From contig NZ_AWOR01000042.1 in the NCBI RefSeq assembly GCF_000761245.1, positions 1 through 64,000 of the forward strand: a DNA stretch of 64,000 nucleotides, in the 5' to 3' direction. This document shows positions 1 through 7,216 of this stretch, in pieces. The position numbers were made by a program, and so were the translations under genes. The stretch is from Comamonas testosteroni. Its GTDB lineage: Bacteria; Pseudomonadota; Gammaproteobacteria; Burkholderiales; Burkholderiaceae_C. Every line of letters starts with the position of its first letter. Position 1 is the first letter of the stretch. The notes beneath the pieces are model-generated. The model was not told the DNA's origin. It saw only the letters and a list, made by a program, of their open reading frames with translations, and did no database searches.

Positions 1-31
1 AGGTGAAAACGGATGCGGTGATGCGTGCCAT
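1..31 (-). CDS. pmdB: protocatechuate 4,5-dioxygenase beta (catalytic) subunit, 5' end only
   Basis: Only the first ten codons lie in the window; they read MARITASVFT on the minus strand, the expected N-terminus of a PmdB/LigB extradiol dioxygenase. The ATG sits 3 bp after the pmdA stop codon, which is the tight alpha-beta arrangement expected for the two subunits of protocatechuate 4,5-dioxygenase. The catalytic iron ligands would lie outside the window. The call rests mainly on position directly behind pmdA and on the short N-terminal match. Confidence 0.72.
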   Translation of the reverse strand, partial: MARITASVFT

Positions 32-34
32 GTC

Positions 35-484
35 TTAGTTGCCTTCCTTGTTCTGGTTGCCTGCGCTGCCCTGGGGCTGATGGTGTGCCTGCGCATCACC
101 GTCCTCGCCCACGTAGCGATTGCCTTCGGCAGAGCGGCCGCCGCCCATCATCATGGCGCGGTACTCTTCTTCGGTCATGCCGGTCATGGAGCCGGCCATC
201 TGCTGGAAGCTCTTGCCGTCGGTGGCACCGATCTTGGCCAGGAAGTAGATATTGCCGCCGGTGCGCATGCACCAGTTCAGGTCGCGCGCCAGCACGGCCT
301 GCTTTTGCTCCTCGGTCATCGCCCACTCGTCGAGATAGGCACGCTCGTTGGCGCGAAAGCGCTCGCGGTTCTCGGCCTTCATCAGGCTCATGCAGAACTG
401 GTTGAGCCAGTAGCCCTTGCGGGACTGCTCGGCATCGAAAATGATGGTGCCGGGCACGTCCAGATACGGTTTTTCCAAAGCCAT
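35..484 (-). CDS. pmdA: protocatechuate 4,5-dioxygenase alpha (small) subunit
   Basis: Small subunit (149 aa) of the enzyme that opens the protocatechuate ring between C4 and C5 to give 4-carboxy-2-hydroxymuconate semialdehyde. It is a helical LigA-type protein: the N-terminal part (GTIIFDAEQSRKGYWLNQFC, residues 12-31) and the central stretch with LNWCMRTGGNIYFLAKIGATDG around residues 88-110 are characteristic of the family, and the length is typical. It follows pmdD by 81 bp and is followed after 3 bp by pmdB. An AGGAG-like ribosome site lies just upstream of the ATG. It has no catalytic metal site of its own; that is in the beta subunit. Confidence 0.9.
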   Translation of the reverse strand: MALEKPYLDVPGTIIFDAEQSRKGYWLNQFCMSLMKAENRERFRANERAYLDEWAMTEEQKQAVLARDLNWCMRTGGNIYFLAKIGATDGKSFQQMAGSMTGMTEEEYRAMMMGGGRSAEGNRYVGEDGDAQAHHQPQGSAGNQNKEGN

Positions 485-565
485 AAATTCTCCTCGTTAC
501 GGATGGCGCAGCCCATGCGACAAGGCTGCGGCCTGTTTCCGGGTGTATGTGTCGCCGGAACTCCG

Positions 566-1483
566 TCAGACCTCTTCGGGCCAGTACAGACGCATGGGGT
601 TGTCCACCAGCAGCTTTTGCTGCAGCTCTGCTGTGGGAGCGATATGGGGAATGAAGTCCACCAGCAGGCCGTCGTCGGGCATGTGGTCCTTCAGGTTGGG
701 GTGCGGCCAGTCCGTGCCCCAGAGCACGCGATCGGGGAACTCCTCGACCACGCGGCGCGCAAACGGCACCACGTCGCGGTAGGCATTCTGCTCACCATTC
801 AGCGCCTTGGGGCCGGTGACGGACAGGCGCTCGGGGCAGGACACCTTGCTCCAGACGTTCTGGTGCTCGCGCATGAACTTCAGGAACAGGGCGAACTCTT
901 CGCTGTCCACGCCCTTGGTGACGTCGGGGCGGCCCATGTGGTCGACCACCACGGTGGTGGGCAGCGCGGTGAAGAAGTCCCACAGCTCGGGCAGATCCAC
1001 GGCTTCGAAATAGATCACCACATGCCAGCCCAGCTTGGCGATGCGGCCGGCGATCTCCATCAGCTCGTCCTTGGGCGTGAAGTCCACCAGGCGCTTGACG
1101 AAGTTGAAGCGCACGCCGCGCACGCCGGCGTCATGCAGCTGCTGCAGCTCGGCATCGCTGATGGAGCGCTTGACGGTGGCCACGCCACGGGCCTTGCCGC
1201 CCGAGGACTTGCAGGCATCGACCATGGCGCGGTTGTCCGAGCCGTGGCAGGTGGCCTGCACCACCACATTGCGCGCAAAACCCAGATGGTCGCGCAGCGC
1301 ATACAGCTGGGCCTTGCTGGCATCGCAGGGAGTGTACTTGCGCTCGGGGGCGAAGGGGAACTCGTTGCCGGGGCCGAACACATGGCAGTGTGCATCCACA
1401 GCGCCGGCAGGCAGCTTGAACTGGGGCTTGCTGGGGTTGGCATACCAGTCCAGCCAGCCGGGGGTCTTTTCAAATTGGCTCAT
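566..1483 (-). CDS. pmdD: 2-pyrone-4,6-dicarboxylate hydrolase
   Basis: Amidohydrolase (305 aa) that hydrolyses 2-pyrone-4,6-dicarboxylate to 4-oxalomesaconate in the protocatechuate 4,5-cleavage pathway. The N-terminal VDAHCHVFGPG motif (HxH metal/substrate site, residues 27-38), the central VVVDHMGRPD and the late WGTDWPHPN motif with the conserved Asp are as in LigI. An ATG 19 codons further upstream is open, but the chosen ATG at 1483 has AGGAAAAG in front of it and starts at the family N-terminus (MSQFEKTPGW). It lies between pmdF (178 bp upstream) and pmdA in one operon. Confidence 0.93.
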   Translation of the reverse strand: MSQFEKTPGWLDWYANPSKPQFKLPAGAVDAHCHVFGPGNEFPFAPERKYTPCDASKAQLYALRDHLGFARNVVVQATCHGSDNRAMVDACKSSGGKARGVATVKRSISDAELQQLHDAGVRGVRFNFVKRLVDFTPKDELMEIAGRIAKLGWHVVIYFEAVDLPELWDFFTALPTTVVVDHMGRPDVTKGVDSEEFALFLKFMREHQNVWSKVSCPERLSVTGPKALNGEQNAYRDVVPFARRVVEEFPDRVLWGTDWPHPNLKDHMPDDGLLVDFIPHIAPTAELQQKLLVDNPMRLYWPEEV

Positions 1484-1661
1484 TTGTCTTTTCCTCAATG
1501 GTCTGTGAGTGGGCCATAGCCGCCAATACTGGCGCCGCACAACTCAGAGATGCCAAGCAAGAGCCGCCTCGCAGCGAGGGCATCGTCCCCTTCCGCATTG
1601 CGAAGCAAAGCGAGAGAGGGGGAAGGCGCGGGGCCGCCTAGGCGAAGCGACTAAGGGGGTG
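1484..1661. repeat. GC-rich intergenic hairpin element between pmdF and pmdD
   Basis: No gene is visible here. The stretch contains a CCCCTTCC...GAGAGGGGGAAGG inverted arrangement (about 1589-1624) followed by the 16-mer GCGGGGCCGCCTAGGC at 1628-1643. The same 16-mer recurs at 44049-44064 behind another CCCCTT/AAGGGGG hairpin, so this is a dispersed intergenic element rather than a site specific to pmd. It may act on mRNA processing or attenuation between pmdF and pmdD; that role is inference. Confidence 0.5.
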
Positions 1662-2345
1662 TTAGTCAATATATTTCAGGCCAGCCTTTTCCAGGGGCTC
1701 GCGCATCTTGTACATATCCAGGCCCAGAACGCCCGAGGCCAGCTTGGCGCGCTTTTCGCCTTCGAAGCTCTCGCGCTTCTGGGCGGCGGCCAGCACTTCG
1801 ACGGCACGCGCGGCGGGCACGCAGACCACGCCGTCGTCGTCGGCCACGATCACGTCACCGGGCGTGACCAGCATGCCGGCGCAGACGATGGGGATATTGA
1901 CCGAGCCCAGGGTGGCCTTGATCGTGCCCTTGGAAGAGATGGCTTTGCTCCACACGGGGAAGTCCATCTCCTGCAGCGTCTTCACGTCGCGCACGCCGGC
2001 ATCGATGATCAGCGCGCGTGCGCCGCGTGCCTGAAAGCTCGTGGCCAGCAGGTCGCCGAAGTAGCCGTCGGAGCACTCGGCGGTGACGGCCGCGACCACG
2101 ATGTCGCCGGGCTGGATCTGCTCGGCAGCCACATGCATCATCCAGTTGTCGCCGGGCTGCAGCAGCACCGTGACGGCGGTGCCCGAGACCTGCTTGCCGG
2201 CATAGATGGGGCGCATGTAGGGCCTGAGCAGACCGACGCGGCCCATGGCCTCGTGCACGGTGGCGGAGCCCAGGGCGGCCAGGCCGTCAGCGGCAGCGCG
2301 GTCGGCGCGCTGGATATTGCGGTAGACAACTCCCAGTTCGTACAT
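1662..2345 (-). CDS. pmdF: 4-carboxy-4-hydroxy-2-oxoadipate aldolase (HMG/CHA aldolase)
   Basis: Class II aldolase (227 aa) of the RraA-like fold that cleaves 4-carboxy-4-hydroxy-2-oxoadipate to pyruvate and oxaloacetate, the last step of the protocatechuate 4,5-cleavage pathway. Family hallmarks seen: [13 protein letters not shown] (residues 26-38), the [20 protein letters not shown] segment, and the divalent metal-binding [24 protein letters not shown] motif (about residues 97-120), with the Arg and Asp expected in HMG/CHA aldolases. Length is normal. It is 133 bp behind pmdE and 178 bp before pmdD in the same operon. Confidence 0.92.
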   Translation of the reverse strand: MYELGVVYRNIQRADRAAADGLAALGSATVHEAMGRVGLLRPYMRPIYAGKQVSGTAVTVLLQPGDNWMMHVAAEQIQPGDIVVAAVTAECSDGYFGDLLATSFQARGARALIIDAGVRDVKTLQEMDFPVWSKAISSKGTIKATLGSVNIPIVCAGMLVTPGDVIVADDDGVVCVPAARAVEVLAAAQKRESFEGEKRAKLASGVLGLDMYKMREPLEKAGLKYID

Positions 2346-2386
2346 GGAAATACCTCTTAGCTTTGACGTGATTGAATCAAAAAAGT

Positions 2387-2464
2387 GAGCTTCTATCGCT
2401 TGATATTCTTCATATCTGAATAGTTTTCATGCTGAAAACGTTTAATTCCGTGCGATAGCAGCTC
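2387..2464. repeat. nested inverted repeat between pmdE and pmdF
   Basis: An outer inverted pair GAGCTTCTATCGC (2387-2399) and GCGATAGCAGCTC (2452-2464) matches at 12 of 13 positions and encloses a perfect 7-bp hairpin GTTTTCA-TGC-TGAAAAC (2423-2439). The 133-bp gap is otherwise AT-rich and gene-free. It could form a large stem-loop in the pmd transcript, fitting RNA processing or attenuation between pmdE and pmdF. The GATAGC word is shared with other intergenic repeats in this window. Confidence 0.55.
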
Positions 2465-2478
2465 TCTTTTTTGAGAAG

Positions 2479-3513
2479 TTATAGACCCTTGGCCTTGAGC
2501 GCCTTGTCCAGGCGGGTGAACACGCGGCGGGCATTGCCTTCGTAGACGGCTTGCTTCTCATCGGCCGTCAGGTTCTGCGTGGCTTCGATGTAGCGCTTGG
2601 TGTCGTCGTAGTAGTGACCGGTCTGCGGATCGATACCGCGCACGGCGCCGATCATTTCGCTGGCGAACAGGATGTTCTTGGTGGGAATCACTTCCGTCAG
2701 CAAATTGATGCCGGGCTGGTGGTAGACGCAGGTGTCGAAGTAGATGTTGTTGAGCAGATGCTCTTCCAGCAGCGGCTTCTTCATCTCCTGCGCCAGACCG
2801 CGGAAACGGCCCCAGTGGTAAGGCACGGCGCCGCCGCCATGGGGGATCAGGAACTTCAGCGTCGGGAAGTCCTTGAACAGATCCGAAGTCAGGCACTGCA
2901 TGAAGGCCGTGGTGTCGGCATTCAGATAGTGGCTGCCCGTGGTGTGGAAGCAGCTGTTGCAGCTGGTGGAGACGTGGATCATCGCGGGGATGTCGTACTC
3001 CACCATCTTTTCGTAGATGGGGTACCAGCTCTTGTCGGACAGCGGGGGCGAAGTCCAGTGGCCGCCCGAGGGGTCGGGGTTCAGGTTGATGCCGACGTTG
3101 CCGTACTGCTCCACGCACTTGACCAGCTCGGGGATGCAGGTCGCGGGGTCCACGCCGGGCGACTGGGGCAGCATGGCGGCGGGAATGAAGTGGTCGGGGA
3201 ACAGCTCGCTGACGCGGAAGCACAGCTCGTTGCAGATGGCGGCCCAGGTGCTGGAGATCTGGAAGTCACCGATGTGGTGCGCCATGAACGAGGCACGGGG
3301 GCTGAAGATGGTCAGATCGGAACCACGCTCCTTCATCAGGCGCAGCTGGTTGGTTTCGATGGTCTCGCGGATTTCATCGTCGCTGATCTTCAGATCGGCC
3401 ACCGACGGGGTCTTGCTCGGGTCCTTGAGGCCGGCGATCTGCAGATCGCGCCATGCGCCCAGGGCCGCTGGCGCCGTGGTGTAGTGACCGTGTACGTCAA
3501 TGATCATCTTCAA
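2479..3513 (-). CDS. pmdE: 4-oxalomesaconate hydratase
   Basis: Amidohydrolase-2 family hydratase (344 aa) that adds water to 4-oxalomesaconate to form 4-carboxy-4-hydroxy-2-oxoadipate, feeding PmdF. The N-terminal IIDVHGHYTTAP (HxH), the DLTIFSPRASFMAHHIGDF stretch, MIHVSTSCN around residue 178, LIPHGGGAVPYHWGRFRG and the late FASEMIGAVRGIDPQTG are the LigJ/PmdE signature pattern. Translation may start at the Met two codons later. It is 34 bp behind pmdK and precedes pmdF, the usual order in Comamonas. Confidence 0.93.
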   Translation of the reverse strand: MKMIIDVHGHYTTAPAALGAWRDLQIAGLKDPSKTPSVADLKISDDEIRETIETNQLRLMKERGSDLTIFSPRASFMAHHIGDFQISSTWAAICNELCFRVSELFPDHFIPAAMLPQSPGVDPATCIPELVKCVEQYGNVGINLNPDPSGGHWTSPPLSDKSWYPIYEKMVEYDIPAMIHVSTSCNSCFHTTGSHYLNADTTAFMQCLTSDLFKDFPTLKFLIPHGGGAVPYHWGRFRGLAQEMKKPLLEEHLLNNIYFDTCVYHQPGINLLTEVIPTKNILFASEMIGAVRGIDPQTGHYYDDTKRYIEATQNLTADEKQAVYEGNARRVFTRLDKALKAKGL

Positions 3514-3547
3514 GCTCCGTTCAAAATAATTCGTCTATCAAAAAAGT

Positions 3548-4945
3548 TCAGTGCGCACCGCCAAGGCCCAGCATGGAGGTGCGCGGTGCGCCGCCCGCAT
3601 AGCGATTCTTGACCAGCAGCGCCAGCGCAGCGATGACGCCGGGAATGGCGACCACCATGAAGACCAGCGGCAGCTCCAGGTGACGACGCGACAGCTCGGC
3701 CACGAGGAAGGAGCCGGCAATGCCGCCAAAGCGGCCAATGCCCAGCATCCAGGACACGCCGCTGGCACGGCATTCCGTGGGGTAGTACTCGGCAGCCAGC
3801 GCCTGCATGGACGACTGTGCCGCATTCATCAGCAAACCGGCAATGAAGACCGAAGCCACCAGCATGCCCACGCCGCCACCAAGCACCTGGCCGATGAAGG
3901 CCACGCCCAGGCTGGTCAGGAAGTAGCCCGTCGCAATGATCAGATTGGCATTCCAGCGGTCCATCAGCAGACCGACAAAGATCGCGCCCACGCCGCCGAG
4001 CTGGAACAGCGCGGCAATCACGGCAGCCTGGCTGGCGGGCACGCCCGCTTCCTTGAACAGCACAGGCATCCAGTTGACCAGGCCATAGACAATCACCAGG
4101 CCCATGAAATACGTCACCCACAGGGCCAGCGTGCCGACCAGATATTTCTGCGAGAACACCAGACGCAGGCCCTGGGGACCCTGCTGTGCCTGGGCGGCAG
4201 CCTCGCCGCCGTCGTTGAGCACGAAGCGCGCTGCATTGCGCGTGCCGGCGGCGATACGCACCATCACCTTGCGCACGCGGTCTGCCGAGTAGTTCTTGAG
4301 CACCATGAAGCGCACCGACTCGGGCAGCATCACGATCATCAGCACGGCCAGGATCAGGGGCACCACACCGCCCACGATCAGCAGGCTGCGCCAGCCGAAA
4401 TGCGGAATCATCCAGGCCGCGATAAAGCCGCCGAAGGCGGAGCCGATGGGGAAGCCGCAGAACATGCAGTTGGTGATGAAGGAGCGCTTGCTGTCAGGGC
4501 AGTATTCGTTCATCAGCGTGATGGCGTTGGGCATGGCGGCGCCAAGACCCAGGCCGGTGATGAAGCGCCAGATGGTCAAGCCTTGCAGGTCATGCACCAG
4601 GCCGGAGGCAATCGATGCACCGCCCATCACCACCGCAGCGATGATCAGCACGGTCTTGCGGCCCACGCGGTCCGCCAGCGGACCCGCGCCCAGCGCGCCG
4701 AAGGCCAGGCCGAACAGGGCCGCGCTCAGCACCGGCCCCAGATGGGACTTGTCGATGCCCCATTCGCCAAGCAGCGAAGGCGCGATGAAGCCGATGGCGG
4801 CGGTATCAAAACCGTCGAGCAGAACAATCAAAAAGCAGAGGAAGAAAATCCCCCACTGAAAGCCCGAGAACGGGCTCTCGTTGAGCACGGTCTGCACGTT
4901 GACGACCGTCGGGTCGGTGTTCTGTTTGCTAGTTTGCGAAGTCAT
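3548..4945 (-). CDS. pmdK: aromatic acid:H+ symporter (MFS, AAHS family), protocatechuate/4-hydroxybenzoate uptake
   Basis: Twelve-helix inner-membrane transporter (465 aa) of the PcaK-like AAHS family. The first helix has the family motif LLDGFDTAAIGFIAPSL (residues 42-58), essential in PcaK relatives for aromatic-acid recognition, and the loop 2-3 motif GPLADRVGRKTV is present. A central cytoplasmic loop is at about residues 225-255. Operon position between the first gene and pmdE fits uptake of protocatechuate or related aromatic acids. The exact substrate cannot be read from sequence. Confidence 0.88.
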   Translation of the reverse strand: MTSQTSKQNTDPTVVNVQTVLNESPFSGFQWGIFFLCFLIVLLDGFDTAAIGFIAPSLLGEWGIDKSHLGPVLSAALFGLAFGALGAGPLADRVGRKTVLIIAAVVMGGASIASGLVHDLQGLTIWRFITGLGLGAAMPNAITLMNEYCPDSKRSFITNCMFCGFPIGSAFGGFIAAWMIPHFGWRSLLIVGGVVPLILAVLMIVMLPESVRFMVLKNYSADRVRKVMVRIAAGTRNAARFVLNDGGEAAAQAQQGPQGLRLVFSQKYLVGTLALWVTYFMGLVIVYGLVNWMPVLFKEAGVPASQAAVIAALFQLGGVGAIFVGLLMDRWNANLIIATGYFLTSLGVAFIGQVLGGGVGMLVASVFIAGLLMNAAQSSMQALAAEYYPTECRASGVSWMLGIGRFGGIAGSFLVAELSRRHLELPLVFMVVAIPGVIAALALLVKNRYAGGAPRTSMLGLGGAH

Positions 4946-5106
4946 AGTTGGAATCTCAGTTGCCTCTCTTTGTCGCCTCTATCTCCTGTCTCGCGGCTGG
5001 CGCCAAAGCCTCAAAGGCATCTGGTACGTCCGTCACGAAAGGGCTATGACTGCCCTTTTGCTGGATGGGGTTTCAGTGCCAGGCCCCCGCCTGGACACGA
5101 GTCAAT

Positions 5107-5799
5107 TCAAGCGGGCTCCATGCCCTGGCGGCGCTTGGCCGCTGCGGCCTCGGGCGAAGCCATGAAGGCCAGCAGACGCTGCACGGCATCGGCATGGGCC
5201 GAGCCCGTCACAACGCCGGCCGAAAACACGGTGTCGATGGCAATCGCGGCAGGCAAGCCGCCCACGATGCGGATGCCTTCGACATGGATCAGCTCGCTCA
5301 GCTGCTGAAAGCCCAGCGCCACTTCCCCCGAAGCAATCATGGAGCCCACGGGAACGCCGGGCCGGGCCTGCACGATGCGGGACTTGATCTCCTCGGCAAT
5401 GCCCCAGCGCTCGAACAGCTTTTGCAGCGCCACGCCGCTGGGGCCGGTGGAGTAGCCAATGCTGGGCGCGGCCAGCACGGCAGCGCGCACGGCCTCTTCC
5501 GAGCCGATATCGGGCTGGGCCGCGGCGGCAGGCACGGCCACGGCGGTGCCAGAGAGCACCAGATCCACCTTGCTGCCCTCAACCACTCGGCCGGCGGCCT
5601 GCAGCTTGTCGATGGCGTTGGAGGCCAGGAAGACCACATCAAAGGCCTCTGCGCCAGACTGCACGCGCTGCGCGGCATCCACACCGCCCACGGATTCGAT
5701 CTGCACCGGCTCGCCGCCCTGCTCCTGCCAGGCTGCAGCCAGATCCGCGAGGACCTGGCGGGTTGCCATGGAAGAAATGCCTTTGAGTGCTGCGCTCAT
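5107..5799 (-). CDS. ModA-like substrate-binding-fold protein without signal peptide, first gene of the pmd operon
   Basis: A 231-aa protein with a type 2 periplasmic-binding-protein (molybdate-binding ModA-like) pattern: GGVDAAQRVQSGAEAFDVVFLAS near residue 35, a central GYSTGPSGVALQKLFERWGI, and GEVALGFQQLSELIHVEGIRIVGGLP. No hydrophobic signal sequence or lipobox is visible from either possible start, so it should be cytoplasmic. The ATG at 5799 has an AGGAG 9 nt upstream; an upstream in-frame ATG at 5901 is less likely. It leads the operon about 160 bp ahead of pmdK, at the place of the gene called pmdU in Comamonas. An enzymatic role on a pathway intermediate is possible but unproven. 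Confidence 0.75.
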   Translation of the reverse strand: MSAALKGISSMATRQVLADLAAAWQEQGGEPVQIESVGGVDAAQRVQSGAEAFDVVFLASNAIDKLQAAGRVVEGSKVDLVLSGTAVAVPAAAAQPDIGSEEAVRAAVLAAPSIGYSTGPSGVALQKLFERWGIAEEIKSRIVQARPGVPVGSMIASGEVALGFQQLSELIHVEGIRIVGGLPAAIAIDTVFSAGVVTGSAHADAVQRLLAFMASPEAAAAKRRQGMEPA

Positions 5800-6099
5800 G
5801 CCGGAAGACTCCTGAAGTGGATGCAGTGGCTGCCCAGCCAGATTCCGCAACCCAGCCTTCAAGGCTTTGCGAGCCACTCCCTCATGCTGCGGGCACTGCA
5901 CCGGCAGGACTGGGACGCTCGAACAGGGCTTGCGTCAAGGCAACCATCTAGTCAAAACGAATGAGACTATTGTCGACAGCCCTGAGCGCCCCTACTAGGC
6001 AAGCCCTCCGCTAGCAGCTATGCCGCAAAGGCATAGCAAAGTGCTTGCTCATATCACGTATAAATACCTACGAACAAGGCATGAAACCAACAAATAGAA
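5800..6099. promoter_or_regulatory. gene-free leader of the pmd operon, with a perfect hairpin
   Basis: The stretch between the first pmd gene and the divergent-looking terminator holds no convincing gene. It should contain the pmd promoter, but no clear -35/-10 pair was recognised. A perfect 8-bp hairpin GCTATGCC-GCAAA-GGCATAGC lies at 6017-6037 and an ATCACGTATAAATAC stretch at about 6054-6068. Confidence 0.4.
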
Positions 6100-6136
6100 A
6101 AGGCTGAGTGCTATTTTTTCAATAGCATTCAGCCTT
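6100..6136 (-). terminator. stem-loop terminator behind the His-rich protein gene
   Basis: A 16-bp stem, AAGGCTGAGTGCTATT (6100-6115) against AATAGCATTCAGCCTT (6121-6136), with one G-T pair and a 5-nt loop. On the minus strand it lies 46 bp behind the stop codon at 6183 and is followed by a T-rich TTCTATTTG. It separates that gene from the pmd operon. Confidence 0.75.
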
Positions 6137-6182
6137 CATTGCTGTGCATAAGCAACAGTAGATTTAGTGGTTAACCCCTAAT

Positions 6183-6692
6183 TCAGTCGTCATGGCGTCC
6201 ATGCCCACGCCCGTGACCATGACCGTGGCCTCGCCCCCGGTCATCGCGATCATGCCTGTCCCAGTCACGTCGGTCATGGCGATCGCCTCTGTCCCATTGG
6301 CGATGATCCCGGCGATCATCACGCCAGTCGCGCCTGTCGTGATGGTGATGCGGCGGAGGTCCTGCACGCCAATGGGGCGGCGGATTGCGCAGGAAATAGA
6401 CCGGCTGGCCGCAGGCATGGTAGCGACCGCAGTAGCGGCGCCAGTTGCGCGAATGGCCGGGCGGCACCCACATATAGATGGGCTGCACCTGCGGCACCAT
6501 CGGGCCGCCCCACATTGGCTGGGCATACAGCAGCTGCGGCGGCGCATTGCCGATATTGACCTGACCGTACACCCCGGGCGCCAGCTGCCCCGAGATGGAG
6601 CCGCTGATATAGGCCTGTGCCTGGGCGGCACCCGCTGCGCAAACCAGCGCCAAGGCCGCCAGACTGCGGATGATTGAAGTGCGATTGGACAT
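6183..6692 (-). CDS. secreted His/Asp/Arg-rich low-complexity protein, unknown
   Basis: A 169-aa protein with a clear Sec signal peptide (RSLAALALVCAAGAAQAQA, cleavage near residue 27). The middle is Pro/Gly/Tyr/Trp-rich (YMWVPPGHSRNWRRYCGRYHACGQPVYF, two Cys). The C-terminal 55 residues are almost only His, Asp, Arg, Trp and Gly (HHHHDRRDWRDDRRDHRQWD and a final GHGHGHGRGHG). The mature protein is probably periplasmic; the tail could bind metal ions or polyanions, which is inference from composition. It stands alone between the capsule locus and the pmd operon, with its own terminator. Confidence 0.75.
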   Translation of the reverse strand: MSNRTSIIRSLAALALVCAAGAAQAQAYISGSISGQLAPGVYGQVNIGNAPPQLLYAQPMWGGPMVPQVQPIYMWVPPGHSRNWRRYCGRYHACGQPVYFLRNPPPHWRAGPPPHHHHDRRDWRDDRRDHRQWDRGDRHDRRDWDRHDRDDRGRGHGHGHGRGHGRHDD

Positions 6693-6868
6693 ATCTCTCC
6701 ATGCTCGATATAGATCACCGTGGGGCCGGCGAGATCGCGCTTCAACCCGGAAACGCTTAAGCCCTTAACGCGCCAGGGCCGGTTCCCGCTGACCTGTACC
6801 AATCTCGAAGCGTAAAGAGGCGTAATGCGCGGATTCGGCTCAATCGGCTGAACGAGTCGGCCGGCCTC

Positions 6869-7216
6869 TCATTTGATCGTCTGACCCTGCAGGCCTTTTT
6901 TCAGGATCAGGTCCACCACGGGCTGCTCGCGCTTGTTGGCGCGCATGCAGTGATCCTTCTGGAAGTGATCGGTGATTCTGATCACCCAACGCGCCCAGCG
7001 CTTGTTCTCGCGTTCGCGCCAGGCATGCGATGAGACGCTTTCCCATGCGTAGCCGTTGAGCACTGCGGCATTGACGAAATGGTCCAGCGCGCGCACTCCG
7101 GCCCTGCCCCGCTCCGTCTTGCCGAACAGGCCGACCCAGCAAAGAATCAGCCAGCCCACGACCGCGAGCGGGACAACGGCGCACATCAACACAAAGCCTG
7201 CCAGGCGCTCCTTCAT
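6869..7216 (-). CDS. small inner-membrane protein, unknown, coupled to the P450 gene
   Basis: A 115-aa protein with one or two N-terminal membrane segments (LAGFVLMCAVVPLAVVGWLILCWVGLFG, residues 5-32) and a basic soluble tail (HAWRERENKRWARWVIRITDHFQKDH). Its ATG overlaps the P450 stop codon in ATGA at 7213-7216, so translation is probably coupled to the P450. No family was recognised. It may be the last gene of the capsule transcription unit; an anchor or partner for the P450 is possible but only inferred. Confidence 0.65.
   Translation of the reverse strand: MKERLAGFVLMCAVVPLAVVGWLILCWVGLFGKTERGRAGVRALDHFVNAAVLNGYAWESVSSHAWRERENKRWARWVIRITDHFQKDHCMRANKREQPVVDLILKKGLQGQTIK

Noticed and set aside
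80-1519. Long plus-strand open frame (about 480 codons) across pmdA and pmdD
   Set aside because: It is the antisense of two strong pmd genes, has a His/Ala/Gly-rich composition unlike a real protein and no family motifs.
3551-5308. Plus-strand open frame of about 585 codons across pmdK
   Set aside because: Antisense to pmdK, low-complexity Gln/His/Ala translation typical of GC-rich shadow frames.
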